Source: Planctomycetota bacterium (GTDB taxonomy: Bacteria > Planctomycetota > UBA1135). Taken from it: a stretch of DNA of 39,964 bases. Below the pieces are notes generated by a model. The model searched no databases, was not told the DNA's origin, and was given only the letters and a program-made list of their open reading frames with translations. The position numbers and the translations under genes are program-made. Positions 17,233 to 25,183 of this stretch are shown here, in pieces (the first letter of the stretch is position 1; every line of letters starts with the position of its first letter). The DNA lies in NCBI GenBank assembly GCA_014382805.1, contig JACNIZ010000175.1, forward strand, positions 1-39,964, read 5' to 3'.

Positions 17233-17876
17233 AGCAAATCCGCTCCTTCTTCTTTACCTAGCATGCGTTCCCAGTGCTCGCGAAACAGTTTCCGAGCATG
17301 ATGCAAACGCCACCGAACTGTACCAGGAGTGGCACCCACTCGGTCCCCAATTTCGCCACAGGACAGTCCTTCCAAATCCCTTAATGCCAAAACGACGCGG
17401 AATTTGTCCGGTAAATCCGCCAGGATGTTGCGAACCAATTTTTGGCGCTCGGTGGCAGAGGCTTCCTGGGCTGGACTACGGCGATTGGAATCCCAGTCGC
17501 CGCTAAGCTCCACTGCCGCTCCTGGAGTACCTGAGGCTTGACGTCGAGCCCGGTCAACCGCCTGGTTGCGCAGGATTCGGTAAAACCAAGTGCTGAACTT
17601 CCGTTTCAGGTCAAACTTAGCCCGGTGGGCATAGACCTTGAGGAAGGCCTCCTGTGCTACTTCTCGTGCCGTTTCGTAGCTACCTACGATGGCACGGGCG
17701 GTGTGGGTAGCCTTGCCCTCATACCGTTCGACAAGTTGACGGAAAGCGCTGCGGTCGCCATCAATACAGAGGGCGAACAACTCTTCATCCGTCAATTGCG
17801 CACGAGGATCTGAAGCGGCCTCGGGCGGTGATTCAAGGGAAGGTGTACGGACCAATCGCAAAGCGGGGGAACTCAT
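17229..17876 (-). CDS. ECF RNA polymerase sigma factor
   Basis: A 215-residue group IV sigma factor. Region 2 (about 28-105) has SAFRQLVERYEGKATHTARA, AREVAQEAFLKVY and FSTWFYRILRNQAVDRAR (-10 recognition). Region 4 (about 148-205) has LADLPDKFRVVLALRDLEG and SCGEIGDRVGATPGTVRWRL with a helix-turn-helix (-35 recognition). The ~25 residues before region 2 are a disordered extension. It lies 59 bases after accA and is coupled to its anti-sigma gene. A TGAACC/TCAGCG pair with a 17-base spacer occurs upstream and could be an autoregulated ECF promoter, but I do not consider it established. Confidence 0.94.
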   Translation of the reverse strand: MSSPALRLVRTPSLESPPEAASDPRAQLTDEELFALCIDGDRSAFRQLVERYEGKATHTARAIVGSYETAREVAQEAFLKVYAHRAKFDLKRKFSTWFYRILRNQAVDRARRQASGTPGAAVELSGDWDSNRRSPAQEASATERQKLVRNILADLPDKFRVVLALRDLEGLSCGEIGDRVGATPGTVRWRLHHARKLFREHWERMLGKEEGADLL

Positions 17877-17935
17877 GTTCTTGCCCGGCTTACGCTGAGC
17901 AAAGACAGAATGTTAGGTTCATTCAGGGATTTTCG

Positions 17936-19060
17936 TTAAGTGCGGCGCCTATTTCGAGGCGAACCTGGGGTGCGACGCACTGGGCCACTTGAATCCGGCT
18001 CCCCTGGAACCACAGGAGAAGGATTGGGCGTAGCTTGCCCCTTTAATTGGGCGTTGGATTGCGCCTGTTTCTCAATTTTCGCCTCAATTTGGGCGATATT
18101 CCTGAATTTTCGATAGCGATTTGCCAGCAAATCATCAATCGGCAATTGCCCTAAATGGGTCAACTGTAAATCTAGGAAATCCCCAACAAGGTCCATTGAT
18201 TGTTTCGGGTGAGCGTGCGCCCCACCAACCGGTTCGTCAACGATTTCGTCCACGAGACCCAAACCAAGCATGCTTTCGGCGGTGAGTTTGAGAGCGTCGG
18301 CGGCTTTTTCTTTGCCCTCGGCGCTGCGCCAAAGAATGGAAGCACAGCCTTCAGGCGAAATGACCGAATACCATGAGTTCTCTAACATGGCGACGCGGTC
18401 AGCAATGGCAATTCCCAATGCACCGCCCGAACCACCATCCCCGATCAAAAGCGCGATGATGGGAACTTTTATTCGAAACATTTTGTAAATATTTTCAGCG
18501 ATGGCCCGAGCCTGGCCGCGCTCTTCGGCCCCTACCCCGGGGTAAGCACCTGGCGTATTGACAAAACAAACAATCGGCAGGGCCATGCGTTCGGCTAGCT
18601 GCATTTTAAGCAAAGCTTTGCGGTAGCCCTCAGGGTGGGCAGAACCGAAGTGGCAGGCCAAACGTTCCTTGGTATTGCGCCCCTTGCGGTGCCCAATCAC
18701 CATGACACGGTGACCGCGGATGGTTGCGAAACCGGTCACAATTGCCCGATCGTCGCCGAATTGGCCATCTCCGTGCAACTCAACAAATTCCTGGCAAAGG
18801 TATTCGACGTAATCCCCGGTTAGCGGCCTTTTCGGATGGCGAGCCACCTGGACCCGGTTCCAAGGACTCAAATTGGAATAAACCTCTTGGGTCAAACGCT
18901 TCAAGCGCTCTCGATAAAAGCTCAACTCCTCACTTAAATCATGAGTGGTTTGCTCAGCCAGCTCCTCCAATTCGAGAAGGCGAGAGCGGACGTCCTCAAT
19001 CGGCTGCTCGAAGGGCAGCACCGATGGCGGGTTAGAAGTTCTTTTAGCTTTGCGGGCCAT
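17936..19060 (-). CDS. accA: Acetyl-CoA carboxylase carboxyltransferase alpha subunit
   Basis: With AccD it transfers CO2 from carboxybiotin to acetyl-CoA, the first step of fatty acid synthesis. From ATG 19060 it has 374 residues, about 50 more than E. coli AccA. The conserved body includes RVQVARHPKRPLTGDYVEYL, VIGHRKGRNTKERL, FVNTPGAYPGVGAEERGQA, IGDGGSGGALGIAIADRV and SVISPEGCASILWR. An N-terminal basic stretch (MARKAKRTSNPPS) precedes the helical region. After LPIDDLLANRYRKFRNI there is a ~50-residue Pro/Ser/Arg-rich tail ending RRTPGSPRNRRRT. The frame is open upstream to 19144, but that would collide with purL. The 72-base gap to the divergent purL must hold both promoters. Confidence 0.96.
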   Translation of the reverse strand: MARKAKRTSNPPSVLPFEQPIEDVRSRLLELEELAEQTTHDLSEELSFYRERLKRLTQEVYSNLSPWNRVQVARHPKRPLTGDYVEYLCQEFVELHGDGQFGDDRAIVTGFATIRGHRVMVIGHRKGRNTKERLACHFGSAHPEGYRKALLKMQLAERMALPIVCFVNTPGAYPGVGAEERGQARAIAENIYKMFRIKVPIIALLIGDGGSGGALGIAIADRVAMLENSWYSVISPEGCASILWRSAEGKEKAADALKLTAESMLGLGLVDEIVDEPVGGAHAHPKQSMDLVGDFLDLQLTHLGQLPIDDLLANRYRKFRNIAQIEAKIEKQAQSNAQLKGQATPNPSPVVPGEPDSSGPVRRTPGSPRNRRRT

Positions 19061-19132
19061 GACGAAGTGGCGTAGATCCGGGGCACGGACCCCTCTAGAA
19101 TATCCGCTACGGCCACCGAATGGCCACTGTCC

Positions 19133-22033
19133 ATGGAAACTCAAGCCTGGCGCATCGAGCTGGAACTAGATCCCAGCCGTCCTGACCCCGTTGGCGATTC
19201 GGCGCGTTCTGCGCTCAGCCATCGAGGTTTACCCATTGAACACAAGGTCCGTAGTGGCCGCGGTTTCCTGCTGCCCGCCAGCCTGAGCCGTGCCGATGTC
19301 GACCGCATTGCTAGCCAATTGCTTGCCGATCCGGTAACAGAACGGGTCAAGGTATTTGAACCTGGCCAGGCCGATAGCAAAGGAGGCACCACGCTGTTGG
19401 TCCGTCGCCTGCCTGGTGTCGCCGACCCAGAAGCCGACTCGGCGCGGCGAGCGCTCTCTCTGTTTGATGTGAAGGTTGCTGCCGCCGACCCGGTTCAATG
19501 TTTCCGCATTTTCCGGGTTGAGGGTGAAATTAATTCGGATGAGTTGGTCCGCATTGGATCTCGCGCCCTAGCCAATCCGACCATTGAGAGCGCCGCTTTG
19601 GGGGATCAACCAGTTCACCCCCACCCAGTCCCTTCCCTACGCAAATTCCCACGCATGGAGGTGGCGCTTCGCGAGGCCGACGACGTCAGGTTGGATTTGG
19701 TTTCCAAGGAAATGAGCTTGGCGCTTAGCACTTTGGAAATGCGCGCAATCCAAGAGTTCTACGTCGCCGAAGGGCGCGAGCCAACAGACATCGAACTGGA
19801 GACTTTGGCCCAAACTTGGTCGGAGCATTGCAAACACAAGACTTTGACCGGACCGGTTTGCTTTCGCGAATTTGCCGCTGATGGTGAATTAATCCGCGAA
19901 CGCAATTTCGCCAACTTGCTCAAGGAAACTGTGTTTGACGCCACGCGTAAACTATCGCCTGAGTGGTGTTGGAGTGTATTTAAGGACAATGCTGGGGTGA
20001 TTGCGATGACCGATGAAATTGGTATAGCGATCAAAGTTGAGACCCATAACCATCCATCGGCGTTGGATCCTTATGGTGGCGCTGGCACTGGAATTGGCGG
20101 AGTCATCCGGGACATCCTTGGCACCGGCTTGGGGGCGCGGCCATTCGCCGCCATTGACGTTTTCTGCGTCGGCCCTAAGGATTTCCCACGCGATCAAATC
20201 CCGCCTGGCACGCTGCATCCTGACCGGGTATTGGAGGGAGTCATTGCTGGCGTCCGTGACTACGGCAACCGGATGGGAATTCCGACCGTGGCCGGCACTG
20301 TCATTCGACATCCAGGGTACGTCGCCAACCCGTTGGTTTTTGCCGGCTGTGTCGGCGAGATCCCGCGCGACAAAGTTGAAAAATTGGTGAGCCCTGGAGA
20401 CCGAATTGTTTCCATCGGTGGACGCACTGGGCGGGACGGCATTCATGGCGCAACCTTCTCTAGTGAAGCATTGCACGAAGAGTCAGACACCATCGATTCG
20501 ACCGCAGTGCAAATCGGGGACCCTATCACCGAGAAGAAAGTTCTGGATGTCATGATCCAAGCTCGTGATCGCGATTTGTTCAGTGCAGTGACTGATTGCG
20601 GAGCAGGTGGATTCAGTTCCGCCGTCGGCGAAATGGGGGAAGACTGTGGGGCCGAAGTTGAATTAGCGTCAGCTCCTTTGAAGTACCCTGGTCTAAGCTA
20701 TTGGGAAGTTTGGATTAGCGAAGCGCAAGAACGTATGGTGCTGGCGGTTCCACCGGCCAAGTTGAAAGAGATGCACCAATTGTGCGATCTGCACGAAGTT
20801 GAGTGCACCGAAATCGGCACCTTCACTGACACCGGCCGCTTGAAACTCACCTGGCATGGCGATGTCGTCGGCGATTTGCCGATGGAATTTTTGCACGGGG
20901 CGGTGCCCCAGCCTTCGCGTAAAGCAGATAGCCATCGCCTGCCTTTGCAGGCCACAGCTTGGGCGCAAGAAGTGCCTGAGCGAGACTTGCTTTTGAAAGC
21001 TTTAGCTCACCCATCATGTGAAAGCAAAGAATGGGTGGTTCGCCAATATGACCATGAGGTTCAGGGCGGAACCGTGGTCAAGCCATACCAAGGTCCGTAC
21101 GGCCGTGGCCCTGGCGACGGCACTGTGGTCAAGCCGCGCTTGGACCTGAAAAATGGCGTCGCCATTGGTTGTGGCATTGCTCCAAGTATGGCCCTGTTGG
21201 ATTCCTATGCCGGCACGGCTTGCGCCATCGATGAAGCCATTCGCAACGTCGTCGCCGCTGGCGGCAATCCGAACCGAACCGCGCTGTTGGACAACTTCTG
21301 CTGGGGCGATTGCCGTAAACCAGATCGACTTGGCTCCTTGGTACTTGCGGCGGAAGCCTGTTACGACGCCTCCATTGCATATGGCGCTCCTTTCGTGAGT
21401 GGCAAAGATTCCTTGAACAATGAATATCGGGTCGGTGATGAAGAAACTGCCATCCCGCCAACCTTGCTGGCCACAGCAATAGCCCCGGTCAACGACACGA
21501 AACGCTGTCCTACCACACCATTGAAGAAGGCTGGCAACGTACTGCTGTCTTTGGGAGTGACCCATACCGCAGGTGGCGGTTCAGTTGCTGCGGAAATCCT
21601 GGGCCTTGAAGATTCCGAAGTTCCTCGCCCAGACTTCAGCACTGCACCAGCGTTGTTTGACGCCTTGTATCAGGCAATCCAATCCGGTTACGTCGCCTCA
21701 TGCCATGACCTAAGTGAAGGTGGACTCGCAGTCGGCCTAGCGGAAATGGTCTTGGGTAGTAATTTGGGTTGCCGCGTTGACCTTCAGCGCATTCCGGGTG
21801 CCGACGACATGCCTGTAAGCGCCACTCTGTTCGCTGAAACTCCTACTCGCTTCGTGCTGGAAATTAGCCTCGACCACCTCGAGGCTGTCGCTGAGTTATT
21901 CCGCACTCTGCCCTGGTCCACCGTCGGTGAAGTGCAAGACAACGGTGGCAAATTGCTCATTCATTCGGGCGACGACTTGTTGCACCAATACACAATTACC
22001 GAGCTCCTGCACGCTAACGGAGCAAGCGCATGA
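19133..22033 (+). CDS. purL: FGAM synthase PurL with two fused N-terminal PurS-like domains
   Basis: Phosphoribosylformylglycinamidine synthase synthetase subunit (FGAR + Gln + ATP to FGAM) of de novo purine synthesis, 966 residues. That is intermediate between small PurL (~740) and eukaryote/gamma-proteobacterial large PurL (~1300). Residues about 5-76 and 88-157 look like two tandem PurS domains (DPVGDSARSALSHRG with LLADPVTERVKVF; then LPGVADPEADSARRALSLF with ALANPTIESA). The linker helix and catalytic HisTrp segment follow (TLAQTWSEHCKHKT). The FGAR/ATP sites are AIKVETHNHPSALDPYGGAG, and in the second half VSGKDSLNNEY and SCHDLSEGGLAVGLAEM. The glutaminase is separate (purQ, ATGA overlap), so the PurS component appears to have been absorbed. 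Confidence 0.95.
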   Translation: METQAWRIELELDPSRPDPVGDSARSALSHRGLPIEHKVRSGRGFLLPASLSRADVDRIASQLLADPVTERVKVFEPGQADSKGGTTLLVRRLPGVADPEADSARRALSLFDVKVAAADPVQCFRIFRVEGEINSDELVRIGSRALANPTIESAALGDQPVHPHPVPSLRKFPRMEVALREADDVRLDLVSKEMSLALSTLEMRAIQEFYVAEGREPTDIELETLAQTWSEHCKHKTLTGPVCFREFAADGELIRERNFANLLKETVFDATRKLSPEWCWSVFKDNAGVIAMTDEIGIAIKVETHNHPSALDPYGGAGTGIGGVIRDILGTGLGARPFAAIDVFCVGPKDFPRDQIPPGTLHPDRVLEGVIAGVRDYGNRMGIPTVAGTVIRHPGYVANPLVFAGCVGEIPRDKVEKLVSPGDRIVSIGGRTGRDGIHGATFSSEALHEESDTIDSTAVQIGDPITEKKVLDVMIQARDRDLFSAVTDCGAGGFSSAVGEMGEDCGAEVELASAPLKYPGLSYWEVWISEAQERMVLAVPPAKLKEMHQLCDLHEVECTEIGTFTDTGRLKLTWHGDVVGDLPMEFLHGAVPQPSRKADSHRLPLQATAWAQEVPERDLLLKALAHPSCESKEWVVRQYDHEVQGGTVVKPYQGPYGRGPGDGTVVKPRLDLKNGVAIGCGIAPSMALLDSYAGTACAIDEAIRNVVAAGGNPNRTALLDNFCWGDCRKPDRLGSLVLAAEACYDASIAYGAPFVSGKDSLNNEYRVGDEETAIPPTLLATAIAPVNDTKRCPTTPLKKAGNVLLSLGVTHTAGGGSVAAEILGLEDSEVPRPDFSTAPALFDALYQAIQSGYVASCHDLSEGGLAVGLAEMVLGSNLGCRVDLQRIPGADDMPVSATLFAETPTRFVLEISLDHLEAVAELFRTLPWSTVGEVQDNGGKLLIHSGDDLLHQYTITELLHANGASA

Positions 22034-22824
22034 AACCAAAGGTCCTCCAACTATTTGCTGCCGGCATCAACTGCGACCGAGAATTAGCATTCGCCTTCCG
22101 CTGCGCTGGAGCTGAGGTCGAAGAAATTCATATTCGAGAGCTGATTCAAAATCCCGACCGGATTTTGGATTACCAGTTGTTCGCTATTCCGGGCGGCTTC
22201 ACCTACGGCGACGACCTTGGCGCTGGACGAATTCTTTCGGTCGAGGTGGTTGCTTTTCTGCGCGACACCTTGCTGAAATTTCACCAGCAAGGCGGCACCA
22301 TTTTTGGCGTCTGCAACGGCTTCCAAGTGCTGGTGAAGGCGGGCTTGTTGCCTGGAATTGATGGCGTCGACGTTTCGCTGAGCTGGAATGACACTCACCG
22401 TTTTGAATGCCGTTGGAGCCGACTCTTAGTGGATCCTGCTCTCGGCCATGTGTTGCCCGCAAACAGCATCTTGCCGGCCGGAAGCGCGCATGCCGAAGGC
22501 AAATTGGTTCTTGCTCATCCCGAGCAAGCGCAAACATTGGCAGACGCCGACTGCATCGCGTTGCGTTATGCCAACCTTGATGGCGAGGCCACCGAAGAAT
22601 ACCCTGATTGCCCGAGTGGAAGTGAAGCCGGCATTGCGGGCCTAATCTCACCTAGTGGACGGATTTTGGGCTTAATGCCGCACCCCGAACGCTGCCTTTC
22701 CGAGCAGTCCCTGCCAGACCGGGGATTTGGCGCCTGGGGTGAAGGAAATACGGGCATTGACTTCTTTCGCGGCCTTTTAAGCCGCTACCTTAGCCAAGCC
22801 GAAACCACGGTAGCGTCAAGCTAG
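22030..22824 (+). CDS. purQ: FGAM synthase glutaminase subunit
   Basis: Class I glutamine amidotransferase of 264 residues that supplies ammonia to PurL. The nucleophile Cys lies in FGVCNGFQVLVKAG, the oxyanion loop in IPGGFTYGDDLGAG, and the His-Glu pair in GLMPHPERCLSEQ. It is longer than B. subtilis PurQ (~227) and resembles the ~260-residue type. It starts by a four-base overlap with purL, so the two are made in fixed ratio. There is no separate purS gene beside them. Confidence 0.96.
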   Translation: MKPKVLQLFAAGINCDRELAFAFRCAGAEVEEIHIRELIQNPDRILDYQLFAIPGGFTYGDDLGAGRILSVEVVAFLRDTLLKFHQQGGTIFGVCNGFQVLVKAGLLPGIDGVDVSLSWNDTHRFECRWSRLLVDPALGHVLPANSILPAGSAHAEGKLVLAHPEQAQTLADADCIALRYANLDGEATEEYPDCPSGSEAGIAGLISPSGRILGLMPHPERCLSEQSLPDRGFGAWGEGNTGIDFFRGLLSRYLSQAETTVASS

Positions 22825-22850
22825 GTAAGGCCAGGCGTCGATAGGCAGAT

Positions 22851-24233
22851 ATGGGTCCGTCCCTCCGTCTGCCGCTGCAGGAAGAACTGCGCAAACTGGA
22901 ACGCCGACTACGTCGTAAGTGGTCAGGTTTGCACGGACATGCGCCGCGCGGCCTGAAAACCTATCGAGCCAATTGGCTCACTTCGTTTCAGGGCGAATAT
23001 CAATCTTGCGATCGCCAAACCTTGTGGCAACAGTTACCTCAAGGCAATCCACTATTGATAAGTGATTTTCACCCACTACGTCGTTCGACGCGCATGCTGG
23101 AAACGCTGTTGGCTGAAGTTCAATGGCCACGGACCCCCTGTTTGGTTTTGGAATTCCTGCCAGAAATGGAACCCATCGCCGCCAAACAACTGCTAGGCGA
23201 CCATCCCGACTTCCGTCTCGTGGACGGCAGACGCTTAGTGGATGTTTATGGCGGCGTGGTGGATGAATTGATACGTCAGGATGGTGCCCTAGCCGGTGTT
23301 TGGACCGCGGGCAGCCCAGACGAACGTGACTTGGCAGCGGCCCGAAAATGGCAAAACTGGCAACAAAGCCAGCCGCACCTATTTTGTATTTTTCATTTCG
23401 GAGATTGGCACATGGCGGAACCTCACCTGCCCGCAGCCCTGCGCGATTTAGGAGCGGCGCCCAAAATTCTCCACCAATCCCCCGAGCCATTATGGGACCG
23501 GGCTCGCCCCGAGAGCGGCGAATCCTTCTTGCAATTGGCCGGCGGCCATTTTGCCTGGCTGCACACGCCACCGATGGCCCAGTGGACCAGCGTGGCGCAA
23601 GCGGAAGACCAGGATTTCAGCACCCAAACCCTTGAGGCAGCTTCGGACATCATCGAAGAAATTGCCCACGCCTTGGCTGACGGACTTCAAGTGTCACCGC
23701 CCACCGGGGTGCCATTTGTATTGGGCCCAAAAGACTGGCGTGATTTCCAATTCTCGTCGCCGCAAGAATGGAGCAGCGCGTTCCATGCCGACTTCCCGCC
23801 CACTAGGTTTCTAAGCCACCCCCATGAACCACTTTTTTGGATTCCAGCGCATCCGTCTTGGAATTTGCTGGTGGAAATGGCTGCGCACCTGCTGCTCCCC
23901 GCACTGCCAGCCGGCGCAGTTCGGAAACAATTTGCAGCCAGAACCAGCTTTTGCCATCTCCTACCCTTAGCCTGGAATCCGTTTTTGCGACCTCCTAGCA
24001 ATCAGCAGATCCGAATGGCGTATGGATCAACTCCCGATTTGGCGTGCTCGGCCAGCCAACGCGAGTTTTTCGTCACTCAAACTCAATTAGGCATGCAGGC
24101 GGCTCAAGCCATGCTGCAGTTTTCGCTGCTGGGTCCAGGAAACGCAAGAGAACTGCTTATTTCTGCACACCGCGCTTTTATTTGGTACTTCGCATTAGGT
24201 ACAATTCAGGCGTCCGCAGTGAGCGCATCATGA
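22851..24233 (+). CDS. ChaN/EreA-like family protein (cytosolic, function unknown)
   Basis: A 460-residue protein without a signal peptide. The N-terminal half resembles the ChaN-like/erythromycin-esterase-like fold: PLLISDFHPLRRSTRMLETL (about 67-86), CLVLEFLPEMEP (97-108) and FHFGDWHMAEPHLPAALRDL (about 185-204). These match the family's H-containing strands and its late G-x-x-H motif. ChaN itself binds haem; other members act on very different substrates, so I assign no reaction. The C-terminal half (about 290-460) is unrecognised, rich in Trp, Phe and Pro. It is 26 bases after purQ and overlaps the next gene by four bases (ATGA). The family call rests on motifs read by eye. Confidence 0.6.
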   Translation: MGPSLRLPLQEELRKLERRLRRKWSGLHGHAPRGLKTYRANWLTSFQGEYQSCDRQTLWQQLPQGNPLLISDFHPLRRSTRMLETLLAEVQWPRTPCLVLEFLPEMEPIAAKQLLGDHPDFRLVDGRRLVDVYGGVVDELIRQDGALAGVWTAGSPDERDLAAARKWQNWQQSQPHLFCIFHFGDWHMAEPHLPAALRDLGAAPKILHQSPEPLWDRARPESGESFLQLAGGHFAWLHTPPMAQWTSVAQAEDQDFSTQTLEAASDIIEEIAHALADGLQVSPPTGVPFVLGPKDWRDFQFSSPQEWSSAFHADFPPTRFLSHPHEPLFWIPAHPSWNLLVEMAAHLLLPALPAGAVRKQFAARTSFCHLLPLAWNPFLRPPSNQQIRMAYGSTPDLACSASQREFFVTQTQLGMQAAQAMLQFSLLGPGNARELLISAHRAFIWYFALGTIQASAVSAS

Positions 24234-24646
24234 AGCAGTTTGCATTCCTACTCCTCCTCCTTCCTTTACTCGGTTCTTGTGTCGCAGCACCTTTCGTAGC
24301 AGCAGCTGCGATTGGTGCCTGGACAGTCGGTGAATACGCCGACCGCACAGGCTCCATAGCAGTTGAGGCCCCTGGTCAAGATGTCTGGTTAGCCGCAAAA
24401 GCGGTAGCTATGGATCACGCCATAGAAGGCAAAGAACTCGATATCAACGATGGGGTTCGCCGCATTGAAGGACGTCTGCAGGTGACCTTGGATAATCGAG
24501 TCCAAGATGCCACAGTTTTGATCAGCATCCTTCCCTTCACTAACATTGATAAAGCCACCGAGATTAAAGTCACCGCCCTGCAGGGCGCGCGTGGCCGCGT
24601 CGAAATCGCCCAGATGTTGGCTGAAGAAATCGCGAATCGCCTTTAA
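24230..24646 (+). CDS. Small lipoprotein, DUF3568-like
   Basis: A 138-residue lipoprotein with signal MKQFAFLLLLLPLLGSC, lipobox LGSC and lipidated Cys17. The next ~25 residues are Ala-rich (AAPFVAAAAIGAWTVGEYAD). The mature alpha/beta domain shows EAPGQDVWLAAKAVAMDH, RIEGRLQVTLDN, VLISILPFTNID and EIKVTALQGARG with a final helix. This looks like the DUF3568 group of small envelope lipoproteins, whose function is unknown. The start is chosen by the ATGA overlap with the ChaN-like gene, and the frame upstream is only that gene's alternative frame. A 13-bp stem-loop follows at 24711-24744. Confidence 0.75.
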   Translation: MKQFAFLLLLLPLLGSCVAAPFVAAAAIGAWTVGEYADRTGSIAVEAPGQDVWLAAKAVAMDHAIEGKELDINDGVRRIEGRLQVTLDNRVQDATVLISILPFTNIDKATEIKVTALQGARGRVEIAQMLAEEIANRL

Positions 24647-24710
24647 TCGCCTGGATTACACAGGTGCCTGAGGAGGCGTGGAAGGCCTAAGAAACGTATT
24701 CCTCACCATA

Positions 24711-24744
24711 GCCCAGGGCTCGATTTACTCGTCGAGCTCTGGGC
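24711..24744 (+). terminator. 13-bp stem-loop after the purL-purQ-lipoprotein operon
   Basis: GCCCAGGGCTCGA (24711-24723) pairs with TCGAGCTCTGGGC (24732-24744) over all 13 positions. One is a G-U wobble in the plus-strand RNA (it would be C-A in the minus RNA). The loop is 8 bases, and GAAACTTTT follows. It lies over the 3' end and stop codon of the convergent fur gene. Confidence 0.5.
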
Positions 24745-25183
24745 GAAACTTTTGCCAGCAAGAGGAGCAATACCCCTCTAAGGTCAACGTATGATGCACC
24801 ATGTGGAAGCCGGATTGAGCAGCTTCCTGTTCCTGCAAGGCTTCTATCTCTTGGTTGCGGAATTCCAAGATCGAGGAGCAACCGAGGCAGATCATGTGAT
24901 CGTGATGGCGATGACCAAGGATGTGCTCGTATAGCACCTGGCCCTGACCGCGTTCAATCGCTGCCAAAAAACCGCCCTCAACCAATAGGCCCAAGGTGCG
25001 GTAAACCGTCGCCCTGGAAGCTTTGCCGCCTCCATCTTTCACCCAGTCATACATTTCCTCGGCGGTGAAATGGGAATGAGTCTTCCAAGCTTGAACCAAA
25101 ACCTCTTTGCGCGGCTCCGTAACCCGCAGGGTCTTTTTCTTGAGGAAGTCTTCAAACTTATGCAGTGCTTCTTTGGCTTCCAT
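24725..25183 (-). CDS. Fur-family metal-dependent repressor
   Basis: A 152-residue winged-helix regulator of the Fur/PerR/Zur family. The DNA-binding domain (about 1-85) has TEPRKEVLVQAW and the recognition helix SRATVYRTLGLLVEGG. The dimerisation domain has GHRHHDHMICLGC (His93, His94, Asp95, His96; Cys99, Cys102) and a second structural-zinc pair YCSSC (Cys139, Cys142). This is a full Cys4 site plus His-rich regulatory site. Whether it senses iron, peroxide or zinc cannot be fixed by eye. Its ATG overlaps the purD stop (TAATG), so it is cotranscribed with purD and faces the ChaN-like/lipoprotein genes. Confidence 0.9.
   Translation of the reverse strand: MEAKEALHKFEDFLKKKTLRVTEPRKEVLVQAWKTHSHFTAEEMYDWVKDGGGKASRATVYRTLGLLVEGGFLAAIERGQGQVLYEHILGHRHHDHMICLGCSSILEFRNQEIEALQEQEAAQSGFHMVHHTLTLEGYCSSCWQKFRPELDE

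Noticed and set aside
17877-17935. Autoregulated ECF promoter before the sigma gene
   Set aside because: TGAACC and TCAGCG with a 17-base spacer can be drawn, but a single loose match in 59 bases carries little weight without further sites.
19111-19125. GGCCA/TGGCC hairpin just before the purL ATG as a riboswitch
   Set aside because: A five-base stem is far too small, and no purine-riboswitch junction motifs are present in the 72-base gap.
19061-19144. Longer AccA start upstream of 19060
   Set aside because: It would overlap divergent purL and adds residues unlike any AccA.
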